A stretch of 64,000 bases of DNA from Tubulanus polymorphus (Eukaryota; Nemertea; Palaeonemertea; Tubulaniformes; Tubulanidae): positions 25,968,485 to 26,032,484 of the forward strand of contig NC_134027.1 of the NCBI RefSeq assembly GCF_964204645.1. Reading direction: 5' to 3'. The notes beneath the pieces are model-generated. The model was not told where the DNA came from. It worked only from the letters and a program-made list of their open reading frames with translations, and did not search any database. Below, piece after piece: positions 12,848 to 24,064 of the stretch (its first letter is position 1; each line of letters starts with the position of its first letter). The translations under genes and the position numbers were made by a program.

Positions 12848-13268
12848 CACCCAGTAGTACAGTCATGGTTAAAGGTTAGGAACAGTCTTAGACCATCTTA
12901 GTTCGATAGCCAATCTCACAATCTAAGACCAGCCTAAGCTCATTTTGGTTGTATAGCCAATCTCACAATCTAAGACCAGTCTAAGCTCATTTTGGTTGTA
13001 TAGCCAATCTCACAATCTAAGACCAGTCTAAGCTCATTTTGGTTGTATAGCCAATCTCACAATCTAAGACCAGTCTAAGCTCATTTTGGTTGTATAGCCA
13101 ATCTCACAATCTAAGACCAGTCTAAGCTCATTTTGGTTGTATAGCCAATCTAACAACTTAAGACCAGTCTAAGACCATCTTAGTTCTATTGCCAATCTAA
13201 CAACTTAAGAGAAAGGCAGTCCTGTGATTTTAGAGCACTTTTGGACTTAAGAGTTGTGCCACTTAGCT
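12848..13268. mobile_element. Palindromic MITE with about six extra 47-bp units
   Basis: The left end (CCCAGTAGTACAGTCATGG) and right end (GTTGTGCCACTTAGCTCTGC) are diverged forms of the family termini. Between them a 47-bp unit containing AAGACCAGTCTAAGCTCA and TTGGTTGTATAGCCAATC repeats about six extra times, almost without change. The array is far more uniform than the ends. Confidence 0.65.
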
Positions 13269-13607
13269 CTGCAGCCTAAACCAGTCATTCATTCGTAAGC
13301 CTCTATTTTACTAAGCTCTAAAACTGTAAAATCTCTGAATTCTGGTTTTCCCCTTTTTCTTTTATTCAATGAGAACAATTTTTAAACAGTCTATAACACA
13401 ATAATATGATTCACTGAACTGGCGAACATGGATCGGGTAACAAACAAAACAGTTCAACTTTTTCAACTGCTTATTTATGATCAGTAGTCAATTCCTGGCA
13501 ATGACTAATCAGAGAATGCTAGTGAATGGAGCCACACATGGCTGGTCACCACGGCTAAATGGTCACCACACTGGACAGACAAACTTTTAAGTGACCTCGA
13601 TCACCTT

Positions 13608-13679
13608 GACTCGATGGTCTAGTGGTGAGCGGGCTGGCTCTGCGAGCTAGAGGTCCTTGGTTCAATTCCCCATTGGGTG
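13608..13679 (+). pseudogene. tRNA-like sequence (pseudogene or SINE head)
   Basis: A-box-like TGGTCTAGTGGT (13615) and B-box GGTTCAATTCC (13659) are correctly spaced for pol III. CTGGC/GCTAG forms an anticodon stem, and GACTCGA pairs six of seven with TTGGGTG. The D and T stems are poorly paired and position 33 is C, so it is unlikely to be a working tRNA. A tRNA-derived SINE head is the likely alternative. Confidence 0.45.
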
Positions 13680-14520
13680 TCCTCGATTTTCTAGCAATTT
13701 TTTACACTTATGATCAGTCGAAAAGAAAAGCCTGTTTTATTGTTTTAAAATCAACTGATTGCGAAAGTGATTCTCATCAGGTGGAATCAATCATAGCAAA
13801 CATAAATAAAAGCTACCTCATCGGTTTAATTAAAAATCATCTCCCGTAATCTCGGAATTGTTATCTTTCAACGCGTGAAGCATAGATTATTACTAATACC
13901 AGTCATTAAATAAACTCAATGAACCTGAAAATATGATCTGCATAACAAAAACTATATGTGTGTGGCCCGCTAACACATCTGCTGTATCTTCAGTAGATGT
14001 TGTTTCTATCGAGAGATGGAAGGAATGCATCTCCGGTGCTACATTAACCAAGTTTACTTCATCAACTATTTAAATTCGTTCAAATTAATAAAAATAACTT
14101 TTTTATCGCGCGCGGCGTAGCTGAGCAGACGCCGACGACGCCTCTGCTGCGTAAGAAAAGTTCAATGAGTTTATAGACACATTGGCTGCGTGTGAGAGAA
14201 TGTCTGAAACAAATATCTACATTACTTTCTTCTCTACTTCAAACTGGGTCTAATGTATTTGTAATGAATGCATCATTATAAATAGCGTATCAGTGTTCTT
14301 CGAGTACTGACATTTTAGAGGAACTGCATCGGAATCATCCGAGCATTTTTAAATTCATTATTCAAATGAATACAGCTACCACAGGGGGCCACTTTTATTT
14401 GACATACTTTTCCCTGACTATTCCTCCTCAAATTGTTTTCCCTGACTTGATCTGCTAAGAATTCAATGAATTTACACAGTCAAATATGTAAGATATAGAC
14501 AGAAACTGTTTGATTTTAAG

Positions 14521-14627
14521 GGCCAGTTCCACAGTTGCGAGTTAGAGTTAACTCTGAGTTAAAGTTAGTTCATTTTCAATGTTTTAACCCAGAGTCATAT
14601 CTTAACTTAGAACTGTGGAACTGGACC
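14521..14627. mobile_element. Palindromic MITE, variant interior (107 bp)
   Basis: GGCCAGTTCCACAGTTGCGA is inverted at AACTGTGGAACTGGACC. Flanks are AAG and CAG. The interior (AGTTAGAGTTAACTCTGAG) is unlike the 138-bp group, but the termini and flanking triplets are alike. Confidence 0.6.
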
Positions 14628-14629
14628 CA

Positions 14630-16075
14630 GACGTTTAGCTTTTTTACAAAATTCCCTCACTATTTCCTGACTACATTAAAGAAAACAAATTTCCTGACTT
14701 TTCCCTGATTTCCAGGTTTAAGCGGCCATCCTGTTTAAGAAAGGGAAGTGGCTTTTGTTGGGGGGGGGGGGGGGTTACCTAAATGTTAAGCAATATCTAT
14801 TAGGTGTATAGGCCTTCAGTAACATTTCTGTCTACAAGTACCGGTATATATAATAACTTAGATGAATAAAGATTATAATCATTATCAATTCTATTATTAT
14901 TCATTGGTGTAAAATTGTGGTCATTGAACGAAGCATTTTTTTCAGCTATATTTTGATATCAGATCAGAGGCTATCGAACACATAACTTCATGAAGCAGGC
15001 GTAGCCGCCACCCCCTAAAAACCCATCGTTACACAAAATCCCCCCCCCCCCCGACTGAATCAGAGGAATTTCTTGGTTTTAAAATGTTAGAATAATTTTC
15101 TATGAATCACATATTGATAAAGAAACAAGTGGTCGATAGCATTATCCAAATTCCCTAAGTTTTCCAGGTTTTTGGTAAAATTTGACAAATTCCCTGATTT
15201 TTCCCGAGTATTCTAGGTTTACCAGGTCAGCGAAAAAAATAAACTAACAAATTCTGAATCAAGAATCAATGCTGTAAGATATCCTTCGGTTATAGATATC
15301 GCTTCATTTTGAGCGCAGTTTGTTTTTACTTTGTTCTGCCCGATATTGTATTATTTTTCTATCGATTCGAAGCGATATTTCATTCGTCCGTGAAATCTCG
15401 CTCGTATCCACGGGGTGGAAAAGTCATCCGTAGTCCGCGCGCGCGCGTTTGCGGCCATTAAAAAAAAAAAAAGAAGAAATTCCCGCGCTCGCTCGAGGAT
15501 TCGACATTCGCGAGAATCTTATTTCCGACGACGACGCACGACGCGACGCGACGAGAGAGAAACGAACGATTCGACGAAAATTAACGATTATCAACGAAAC
15601 AAAATCGAAAAGAATAAAGCCGTAGTTTTTATGATAATTTCTGACGTTATTCATTCAGGTGTAAGAAGCAAATGTTGAAGAGAGCGCATAAGTATTCGCC
15701 GGGCGACGAACGCGCAGAAGAAGAAGATCAGAAGTTTCGTGCCCAGTGAGTTGTATTTAATTACGGCGTTAGGCCAGCCCGGCCGCCCCTTTCAAGTCGT
15801 TAATGATTTCGCCATTTATTGTCGAAGCCGACGGCATTTACTTATAATTTCGTCTGTGAAAAAATCGATGGATGAAATTCGGCGGAAACGTAGAACCATC
15901 GGGCATATTGCGTCCGCAGATTCCGCGGAACCCCGATCCGCGTAACGAGATCCGCGGCTAATATTGATGAACGCTAATTTTGCCCTTTCGTCGTTAACTT
16001 GATATTTTTCGTTTCTGTTTCGCGTGCGATCTTCAATATTTTTATCATCCCTTTGTAAAGTTTGAGAGGGAGAAG
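14630..16075. other. Non-coding sequence with G and C runs
   Basis: G-run at 14761-14774 and C-run at 15041-15052. The 15400-15950 part is CpG-rich, with overlapping frames on both strands but no domain. Confidence 0.45.
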
Positions 16076-16079
16076 AGAC

Positions 16080-16087
16080 AGCGAGAC

Positions 16088-16118
<31 letters not shown>

Positions 16119-17055
16119 AGAACAGGAGGCGGAGAGAGAGGGAGAGAGGGGGAGAGAGTAGTGAGAGGGAGAAGAGACAGAGACAGAGAGGGAGAGAACG
16201 GGAGGGAGACGGAGAGGGAGGGAGAGAGGGGGAGAGAGTAGTGAGGGAGAAAGAGAGACAGAGGGAGAGAGGGAGAGAACGGGAGGGAGACGGAGAGAGA
16301 GGGAGAGAGGGGGAGAGAGTAGTGAGGGAGAAAGAGAGACAGAGGGAGAGAGGGAGAGAACGGGAGGGAGACGGAGAGAGAGGGAGAGAGGGGGAGAGAG
16401 TAGTGAGAGGGAGACAGAGAGACAGAGGGAGAGAGGGTGAGAACGGGAGGAGATGGAGAGAGAGAGAGGGGGAGAGAGTAGTGAGGGAGAAAGACTGGAG
16501 ACTGTAGAGACTGTGGAGAGAGAGGTGTAGAGACTTTGGAGAGAGATAGAGAGGGAGGTGGAGAGAGGAGAAGTGGAGAGAGAGGTGGAGAGGAGAGGTG
16601 GAGGGAGGCGGAGAGGAGAGGTGGAGAGGGAGGTGGAGAGAGGAGCGGTGGAGAGAGAGGTGGAGAGAGGAGAGGTGGAAGGAGGCGGAGAGGAGAGGTG
16701 GAGAGGGAGGGGAGAGAGGAGAGGTAGAGAGGCGGAGGGAGGTGGAGAGGAGAGGTGGAGAGGGAGGTGGAGAGGGAGGTGGAGAAAGGAACGGTGGAGA
16801 GGTGGAGAGGAGAGGTGGAGGGAGGTGGAGGAGCGGTGGAGAGGTGGAGAGAGGAACTGGAGGGAGGTAGAGAGGAGAGGTGGAGAGGAGAGGTGGAGAG
16901 GGAGGGGAGAGAGGAGAGGTAGAGAGGCGGAGGGAGGTGGAGAGGAGAGGTGGAGAGGAGAGGTGGAGAGGGAGGTGGAGAGGAGAGGTGGAGAGGGAGG
17001 TGGAGAGGGAGGTGGAGAAAGGAACGGTGGAGAGGTGGAGAGAGGTGGAGGTATT
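16080..17055. repeat. GA-rich minisatellite
   Basis: The first half (16080-16490) has units of about 70-80 bp built on GGGAGAGAGTAGTGAGGGAG. The second half is GGTGGAGAGGGAGGTGGAGA type. One strand is nearly all purine. Long frames on both strands (for example 16045-17115 minus) are low-complexity artefacts. Confidence 0.93.
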
Positions 17056-17539
17056 ATGAGGTATACACCGGACTGAGGCGTTTGAATAATGAGATGCTTC
17101 GCTGTACATCATCAAAGTGGACGACGAGGAGGACGACGATGATGAAATCCGGACGGCGAAATTACAAGCAAAAAGAGCAAAGATTATATTGGATTTATGA
17201 ATACATGATCAATACGTGAACCCGGCGCATCAGTTCTAATCTCGCTACTTTCATTGTTGAAATGACCGAATTTGCGGCGTTCTTTGATTAATGACGCAGC
17301 GACATTGCGACATTGCTTCTACTATTGCCGGACTCTCGGTAATAAATAATGAAAGGTTAGCTCTCGCGTAGAGAGATATCAATACCGAACGTACATGATG
17401 AAAATATGAAAGTATTTTTTTCAGTCGGCTCGCTGTTGTAACATCGATTCGTATATTTCGAACGATATTAGAGAAATCTGGAGTGAAATTTCAAAACATT
17501 TCAGATCCTCAAACAAATATAATCAGTTGTAATCAGGAA

Positions 17540-17840
17540 AATGAACTTGAAAGTTTATTGACGCCTTGAATAAAAATATGTATCGATAATTGAATTGAAT
17601 TGAACGGCAACCAGTCCAACCAGTCTAGCCCCAATATTGATGACACAGAGCACATGCGCTGAAAATTCATTATTAAGAAGATTAAAAGAATAGAAAATAA
17701 TTCATGAAATATTTTCGATAGCAATTGTTATTTCAAAACACCAATATTGATGACATAGTGCACATTGATTCACACTGAACCCCTTAAATAACGCATACTA
17801 GGTATCAATGTATATAAACATTATTCTAAAAAAATGTTCT
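17540..17840 (-). repeat. Interspersed repeat copies, minus orientation
   Basis: CACCAATATTGATGACATAG and ACTAGGTATCAATGTATA are the complement of the 55585 family. A second partial copy (CCAATATTGATGACACAGAG) lies at 17630. An AATTGAATTGAATTGAA tail adjoins at 17588. Confidence 0.55.
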
Positions 17841-18299
17841 TACGGCGTAAAAAATATCAGTTTATCAACTCTGAGAATCTAACAAACCAATTCTAAAAAC
17901 GCAATCAGGGAAATCTTAAAACTGAAATTTCAAAAAATATTTAAGATAATTATTCATCAAAATATCGGTTTATCTACCGTAAGAACCTAACAATGATCCT
18001 CCACACGCCGACAATTCAACGGTCCGACCATTTATTAATCAAAAATACCATCTTCATCGATCAGTGTTGTTTAATATTATGCTACGTTTTAGGTAATTTT
18101 TCAGCGTCTATCCGCGCATCGCGCTGATGACGGAGCTCCCTTCAGAGGTTTACGGATGTCCAGTCTCTGGAGACAGTCATCGATAGCCCCGGCGCACATT
18201 AAGGCGATATAGTGAATATTTTATAAAGCCATCAGTCGAATGTGTCGTATTTAACGATGTATCAGTTTTCATGTATAAATCGAAGCTGAACGAGGATTG

Positions 18300-18565
18300 T
18301 CTTAGTTCACACACAACACACACATGCATTGTGTTCACTGTGTATGACTTAAAGACTGTTTTTTTTTGTTTTCATACATTGATACTCAGTATCAGTTATG
18401 TAAGGGGTTCACACACATGCATTGTGTTCACTGTGTATGACTTAAAGACTGTTTTTTTTTGTTTTCATACATTGATACTCAGTATCAGTTATGTAAGGGG
18501 TTCACACACATGCATTGTGTTTGCTGTATATGACTTAAAAACTGTTTTTTTTGTTTTTATGCATT
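18300..18565 (+). repeat. 93-bp tandem repeat, about 2.8 copies
   Basis: CATGCATTGTGT occurs at 18323, 18416 and 18509. Units are nearly identical and end in the TACATTGATACTCAGTATCA block of the 55585 family, so the array grew from that repeat. The 31-codon period gives an open 98-codon frame without protein character. Confidence 0.85.
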
Positions 18566-18900
18566 GATACCTAGTATTTTGATCTTAAAATAGGGATTGT
18601 CCCTGTTGTTTATTTGGTTTGTAAATTTCGTTAGATTGAGTGTCCCTTACAGACGTAAGAGGTTCTGTGTGAGTCGATGTGCACTTCAACATCAATATCG
18701 GCGTTTAAAAATAACAATTACAATTATGAATTTTTACATTTAATACGTTTAATGATTCTTACTTGCTATTTGATAAATTTTCATATATTTTTGATAACGA
18801 ATTTTGGAGCAGATGGGGCCTACTGGGGCTAGCTTGGTTATACTGGTCTCTGCCTGTCAATTCAATTCAATTTCTATATAGAAATATTCTAATCGCCAAC
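18565..18900 (+). repeat. Composite of two interspersed repeat families
   Basis: 18572-18650 (AAAATAGGGATTGTCCCTG, TGAGTGTCCCTTACAG) matches 7536-7620. It is flanked on both sides by the 55585-type repeat (AGAGGTTCTGTGTGAGTCG and AACAATTACAATTATGAATT), so one family probably inserted into the other. Confidence 0.5.
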
Positions 18901-19167
18901 GTCTGGAATTCAGTATTCTGACTTTTAGAATCTAGTCGAATAACCTACCTGCTAAAGGAAACGTTTTCAGACTTGGTTTGTTTTTACGTTGTAATTGTGA
19001 TATTCTCTTTTTTTAAGTCGAATCTATCCGAGATCTGGTATACGACAAATACATAACATAAGTCCTATACGTGTATATACATAAAAAAAACTCTACGTCA
19101 TTCTACAGATTTTCCTAATGTGCGAGTAATTTCAAGGCAAACTCCATCAATTTCAGACCGTTACAAG

Positions 19168-19272
19168 TATATATATATATATATATATATATAGAATACG
19201 ATTTCAACTTAATCTTGTATATTCGCGATAACCTCACACGAAACGAACACCACGACGAGCGACATTTATATA

Positions 19273-19327
<55 letters not shown>
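19168..19327. repeat. Two (TA)n microsatellites
   Basis: TA runs at 19168-19193 and 19274-19327, about 80 bp apart. The open minus frame here (19115-19396) is an Ile-Tyr repeat artefact. Confidence 0.9.
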
Positions 19328-19332
<5 letters not shown>

Positions 19333-19686
19333 ACCAACACAGAGAGGACTCATTAATGGCATAATTTCTCCGGGCTTTGAATAATTCAACAGACAAAGCA
19401 TTAAGGAAGAATATTAGCTATAATGACACTCAGTGACAATCCGATCCCCTTTTGCTCACCATCATATACAATGGAATTAGAACATTAACTGCAGCAGGAA
19501 GCACTCATTTTACTAATGCGTCCTCCTCAAATCAAAGTTTTTTTTTTTCTAATTATGCTAATGCACCGAGGAATGAAATGACAACCAACAGAAATCAGAA
19601 GATCGTCCGTCGCGGGCTGTCGTATGTCGCTGTATTATATTTTCATTGAAGCGAAACGAGCAGCCGTTCTCTGAATGTATTCAATG

Positions 19687-19730
19687 AGCGATCATAGATC
19701 ATAGATCATAGATCATAGATCTTAGATCTT
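19687..19730 (+). repeat. 10-bp tandem repeat (GATCATAGAT)
   Basis: Four perfect copies of ATAGATCATAGATC type followed by a decayed copy. Confidence 0.85.
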
Positions 19731-19797
19731 GATGAAACACTCTGTCCATTTAGTGATGATAATGATAATATCTAAGATCCTAAACTAATAATGAAAG

Positions 19798-19885
19798 AAT
19801 AAATCGGAAATATTTCCTTGAGTTGATAGTTTATTCGACGTTTCGACTATATTCCAATAATATTCCTGTAAATGACTATTTCCTA
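19798..19885 (-). repeat. Hammerhead-family repeat with deleted core box
   Basis: The minus strand keeps ATAGTCGAAACGTCGAATAA, including the GTC triplet and stem I strand. The CTGAAGATGAC box is missing, apparently through a short deletion. Confidence 0.5.
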
Positions 19886-20040
19886 TACTATTATCATAGA
19901 TCATATCGAACATATAAATAATCTCGATTCTAAACGATATAATCAAATTTAATAAAATATCCCTCATTTGAGTATTTTCGATATGTTTCGATATTGACTC
20001 TATCCAAATGCCGGTCTCTAATTTATCGTGTCTAAAATAA

Positions 20041-20252
20041 GGCCAAACAAAAATGATACCTTGTTTCTCCGCAGCGGCCGGGTCATTTTTGTAAAATATG
20101 ATAAAATTTATAAACAGTTCATTTCTATGTCTGTTATGGTGAAATTGATCACGATTTTAAAAAAAAGTAATGTATAGGGTAGATAGGCGGCCGGCCGGGT
20201 CAACATTTAAGCTCAGCAGAACGGAGAAACAAGGTATCAATTTTTTTTAGCC
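20041..20252. mobile_element. Foldback/MITE with 31-bp inverted ends and TAA duplication
   Basis: GGCCAAACAAAAATGATACC followed by TTGTTTCTCCG is inverted at CGGAGAAACAAGGTATCAAT and TTTTTTTAGCC. TAA lies on both sides (20038-20040 and 20253-20255). A TWA triplet duplication with G-rich ends is typical of PIF/Harbinger MITEs. There is no coding capacity in 212 bp. Confidence 0.65.
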
Positions 20253-20254
20253 TA

Positions 20255-22600
20255 AGAATGTCTGTATTTGCTTACGAAGCAGTTCTCTCTGATGTAAAAC
20301 AGGAATCTGTTAAACCGGGGATGTGGCAGGGAGTCGCCTTGCACCTCCCCGAACGAGCTCATCATTATATTGCCATCTACTTGAAATTTCATACGAAAAT
20401 GGAGTGAACTGCAGTGAAAAGAATCATTAATTATAGTTTAAGGCTACACTTTAGATGTCTATTAGACAAAGGTTATTAATAACTCGCGTTTAATGAATGT
20501 AGTTTGGGGGAAACAATATCATGTAATAATGAACAGATACGAGGCCATGAATATTCATTTATACGTTTCACTTACGCCCTACGCGCACGGGTTTCAGTCA
20601 AATACTGAATAACCTATTATCAAGTTTTACAAATACGAATTTAAAACATTCGGGATTTCAACACAAATTTCGCAATTGAACTAAACTGAATATTTGAAAC
20701 AAAAACCGTAAAAGTAGAAAAACCCCAATATTCAGACGTGGAAAGATTAAAACGTCATTAGACGAAAACCCACATTAATAGTTTAAACGCGAAATTTATT
20801 TATCAAAAATCTGAATCAGGGGACATGACTTTTCGGACTCTCTCTAGAGACCCGTTGCTTTTAACCTTTAAATTTGTATCAGAAACTGTAAATTATCTTC
20901 ACGAGGCCTTACACGTTGGAAACTGAACCGCGGGCGCCGGTGACATATGGACCTGGGACAATGTATCATCAACATACTCAGCCTCAGGTGATAAACAAGA
21001 GCACTAGATGCTGGGGCCCCGTGGTTAATTGAGTTAACTTTCAATTGCGAAGATGATGAATAATAAGAAAGTCAGCTCAGAATGAATGAACGAAGATATC
21101 TACAGAATTTCCTCACAATTTCATCAGTGATTTACTATAAATACGCAGATTTAAATGTGATAATTCAACACAATATGAGACAAATAGTATTTTGTAGGTT
21201 CACTAGATTCATTGAAAGTACGAGCTTTTGTTACTAGTGCCTGGTAGCTTCACCTCACAAAGCTACTGTGTAGCTTGTAATTTCAACGATGAATTTAGTT
21301 AACCTCCAACACCCATTTGACTCACAACTGCGGAACTGAGTCCAGGTTATTATTTTCCTTCTCTTATATTGAGTTGAATTATTACTTTTTACAGTAAATC
21401 ACAGATGAAATTCTTAGAAGAAGCAATTTTTCACATACATTCAAAGCCCATTAACGCTGCTGCCTTTTTATTACCACTTCTCACTTACTGCTAACATATT
21501 TCACAGAACAAATTTGTCAAATCTAACTTAAATTCAATGGAAATACAATTCTTTATAGAAATGCTAAGTTCGTTATAAAGCCACGTTTGGGATAGATCCC
21601 AACAATTGCATCATAAAGGACACTAACTATAGGTGGATTTTCATGGTTTATGTGGACATATGTTGTATCTGATGAGATGTATCTCTCAGACTGTGTTACA
21701 TAACGTATCTACTGTTAATTGGACATCCAGACAGCGTTAATCATCTGATTAATTAATTAATTAATCAAATTGTTTCTAGTCTGCTGAAACTGAAGTAAGG
21801 ACATCTCTTTAGGTAACATCATCCCCGAGACATCTTAATTCCCCATTACGTAACTAACGTCCATTCGAGACACTCTAATTACACCATTACGTAACCCTGG
21901 TTACTCTCGCATCTTCTGGGAAATTCTCGGACAATGAAATTAATTATCATCCAGAGGTCATTTACGTTAATTGTTGTGACTTCTGGACGTCGCCGGGGCG
22001 CTCGAAGGTACCGAAATTCGGTTCGAAAATTTAATTGATATTTCTCTAGCGAGCGGTTAGTAATTTCGTTAACTCGGCCAGTGTATTACGGAATATGGAT
22101 TCATCGCAGTTTGATTCATTCATCATTCGTCCCAATTAACAACGACCAGGGTCACATAAAGACTCATACACTCACGACTGGCGACGATGCCGGCGAAGTC
22201 ACGGGAAGCTTTACGGAGGACTCAACTCGGCGCGATCATCAATCAACGAACATTATTGACGACTTCCAATCTGTCAAAATTCTGACGCTTTTCTCGATCG
22301 CGTTCGTAATGAAGAAATTCGGGAACAAAGCTCGCCGGTGACAGACGCAAGAAACGGCGGATTGACCCGGCGAGTGAAAACCGTTCATCAGCGATCAATT
22401 ATCGGATCGACGCTTCTAAAACTATAACTCCGCATCGCGATTTGTCATATATCAATACGGCGGAATTAACTATACGCGAACAGTTCGCTAGAAATCTCAC
22501 GTTTCAACCGGTCTCAACAATAATACAAATCATAACATCGATGAAACACTCAGTTTTTCCACAATGAGAAAGAAAGAAAAAACAGTCTGCTGTGTTTCCT
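20255..22600. other. Unique non-coding sequence
   Basis: No exon recognised. A TTAATTAATTAATTAA run lies at 21748-21766. The 86-codon frame at 22081 lacks motifs. Confidence 0.45.
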
Positions 22601-22620
22601 TGGGCGCTTGTGTAGTTCGT

Positions 22621-23390
22621 AATAGTCATCTTCAGGAATACTGTATTCCTTGGGCTAGTGTAGTTCGTTCTGTATTTCGACTATATCATAATAGTCATCT
22701 TCAGGAATACTGTATTCCTTGGGCTAGTGTAGTTCGTTCTGTATTTCGACCATATCATAATAGTCATCTTCAGGAATACTGTATTCCTTGGGCTAGTGTA
22801 GTTCGTTCTGTATTTCGACTATATCATAATAGTCATCTTCAGGAATACTGTATTCCTTGGGCTAGTGTAGTTCGTTCTGTATTTCGACTATATCATAATA
22901 GTCATCTCTAGGAATACTGTATTCCTTGGGCTAGTGTAGTTTGTTCTGTATTTCGACTATATCATAATAGTCATCTTCAGGAATACTGTATTCCTTGGGC
23001 TAGTGTAGTTCGTTCTGTATTTCGACTAAATCATAATAGTCATCTTCAGGAATACTGTATTCCTTGGGCTAGTGTAGTTTGTTCTGTATTTCGACTATAT
23101 CATAATAGTCATCTCTAGGAATACTGTATTCCTTGGGCTAGTGTAGTTGTTCTGTATTTCAACTATATCATAATAGTTATCTTCAGGAATACTGTATTCC
23201 TTGGGCTAGTGTAGTTGTTCTGTATTTCAACTATATCATAATAGTCATCTTCAGGAATACTGTATTCCTTGGGCTAGTGTAGTTGTTCTGTATTTCAACT
23301 ATATCATAATAGTCATCTTCAGGAATACTGTATTCCTTGGGCTAGTGTAGTTTGTTCTGTATTTCGACTATATCATAATAGTCATCTTCA
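22621..23390 (-). repeat. 69-bp satellite derived from the hammerhead-like repeat
   Basis: About 11-12 tandem units begin at 22621, 22690, 22759, 22828, 22897, 22966, 23035, 23104, 23172, 23240, 23308 and 23377. Units are 69 bp, or 68 bp in three of them. Each contains an 8-bp-arm palindrome (AGGAATAC, T, GTATTCCT). On the minus strand it also has CTGAAGATGACTAT, a 6-nt loop and ATAGTCGAAAT. Two units change the core box. Because 69 is 23 codons, a 115-codon plus-strand frame stays open (22564-22911), but it shows no protein character. Confidence 0.85.
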
Positions 23391-23660
23391 GTAATGCAGA
23401 ATCCCACAATATTAACGAAAAACAGTCTGAAAATGTTTCCTAGAGCTAGCAGTTTATCTAAGGTTTTGACTATATTCTTAAAGTCATCTTCAGGAATACT
23501 GATGTTCAGTAGTTCGAGTGCCACTAGTCTCCTTGAGCTATAAACATTATTCAACTATATCCTAGTAGTCATCTTCAGGGATACTTAAATTACGGGAATA
23601 CTGAAATTTCATTCCCGAATAGGACGAATAAACTACTAGCTCAAGGAAACATTTCTTGAC
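23390..23660 (-). repeat. Dispersed, diverged copies of the hammerhead-like repeat
   Basis: Three irregular copies continue from the satellite with the minus-strand CTGAAGATGACT motif. They are separated by sequence matching the single-copy family (CTCAAGGAAACATTT and the TTGTGGGATT segment). This may be the founder of the adjacent satellite. Confidence 0.55.
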
Positions 23661-23799
23661 TTGTTTCTCTTTCCTGGGATTTCATATCATTCTTAAATGG
23701 CCTTTCTTAATGTAACGTTCAAACTGTCTCAACAATACAAACCATAAAACAAACTACATTCCTCATACTAACCATTGATGAAACACTTCAAGTTCGTCC

Positions 23800-24060
23800 G
23801 CAATAAGACACCAAATATTTCCTTGAGCTAATATCTACTATATATCCAAATCGCGCAATTGAAAAAGATGACTATTAAAAGATGACTATTCAGATATAGC
23901 TGAATCGTTAACCTGAGCTAGTAGTTTATTCAACATTTAAAAGATGACTATTAGGATATAGTCTTATATCCTGATACATATTTTCAGTAAGATATATTCT
24001 AAGATATAGTCGAAATGTCGAATAAAACTGAAGGCTTCTTGCTTATCATGAGATTTTGTC
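23800..24060 (+). repeat. Rearranged hammerhead-family repeat fragments
   Basis: Several AAGATGACTATT and ATATAGTCGAAATGTC pieces occur in plus orientation, with CTGAGCTAGTAGTTTATTC segments in minus orientation. The copy near 23995-24025 keeps ATAGTCGAAATGTCGAATAAA. Confidence 0.45.
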
Positions 24061-24064
24061 TTAT

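Noticed and set aside
15415-15678. Arg-rich 87-codon frame as a nuclear protein
   Set aside because: CpG-rich low-complexity sequence with an equally long overlapping frame on the other strand.
16045-17115. 356-codon minus and several plus frames in the GA tract
   Set aside because: Low-complexity purine sequence with stop-poor frames on both strands.
22564-22911. 115-codon frame with 23-residue repeats
   Set aside because: It follows from the 69-bp satellite period, breaks at the first 68-bp unit region and has no protein features.
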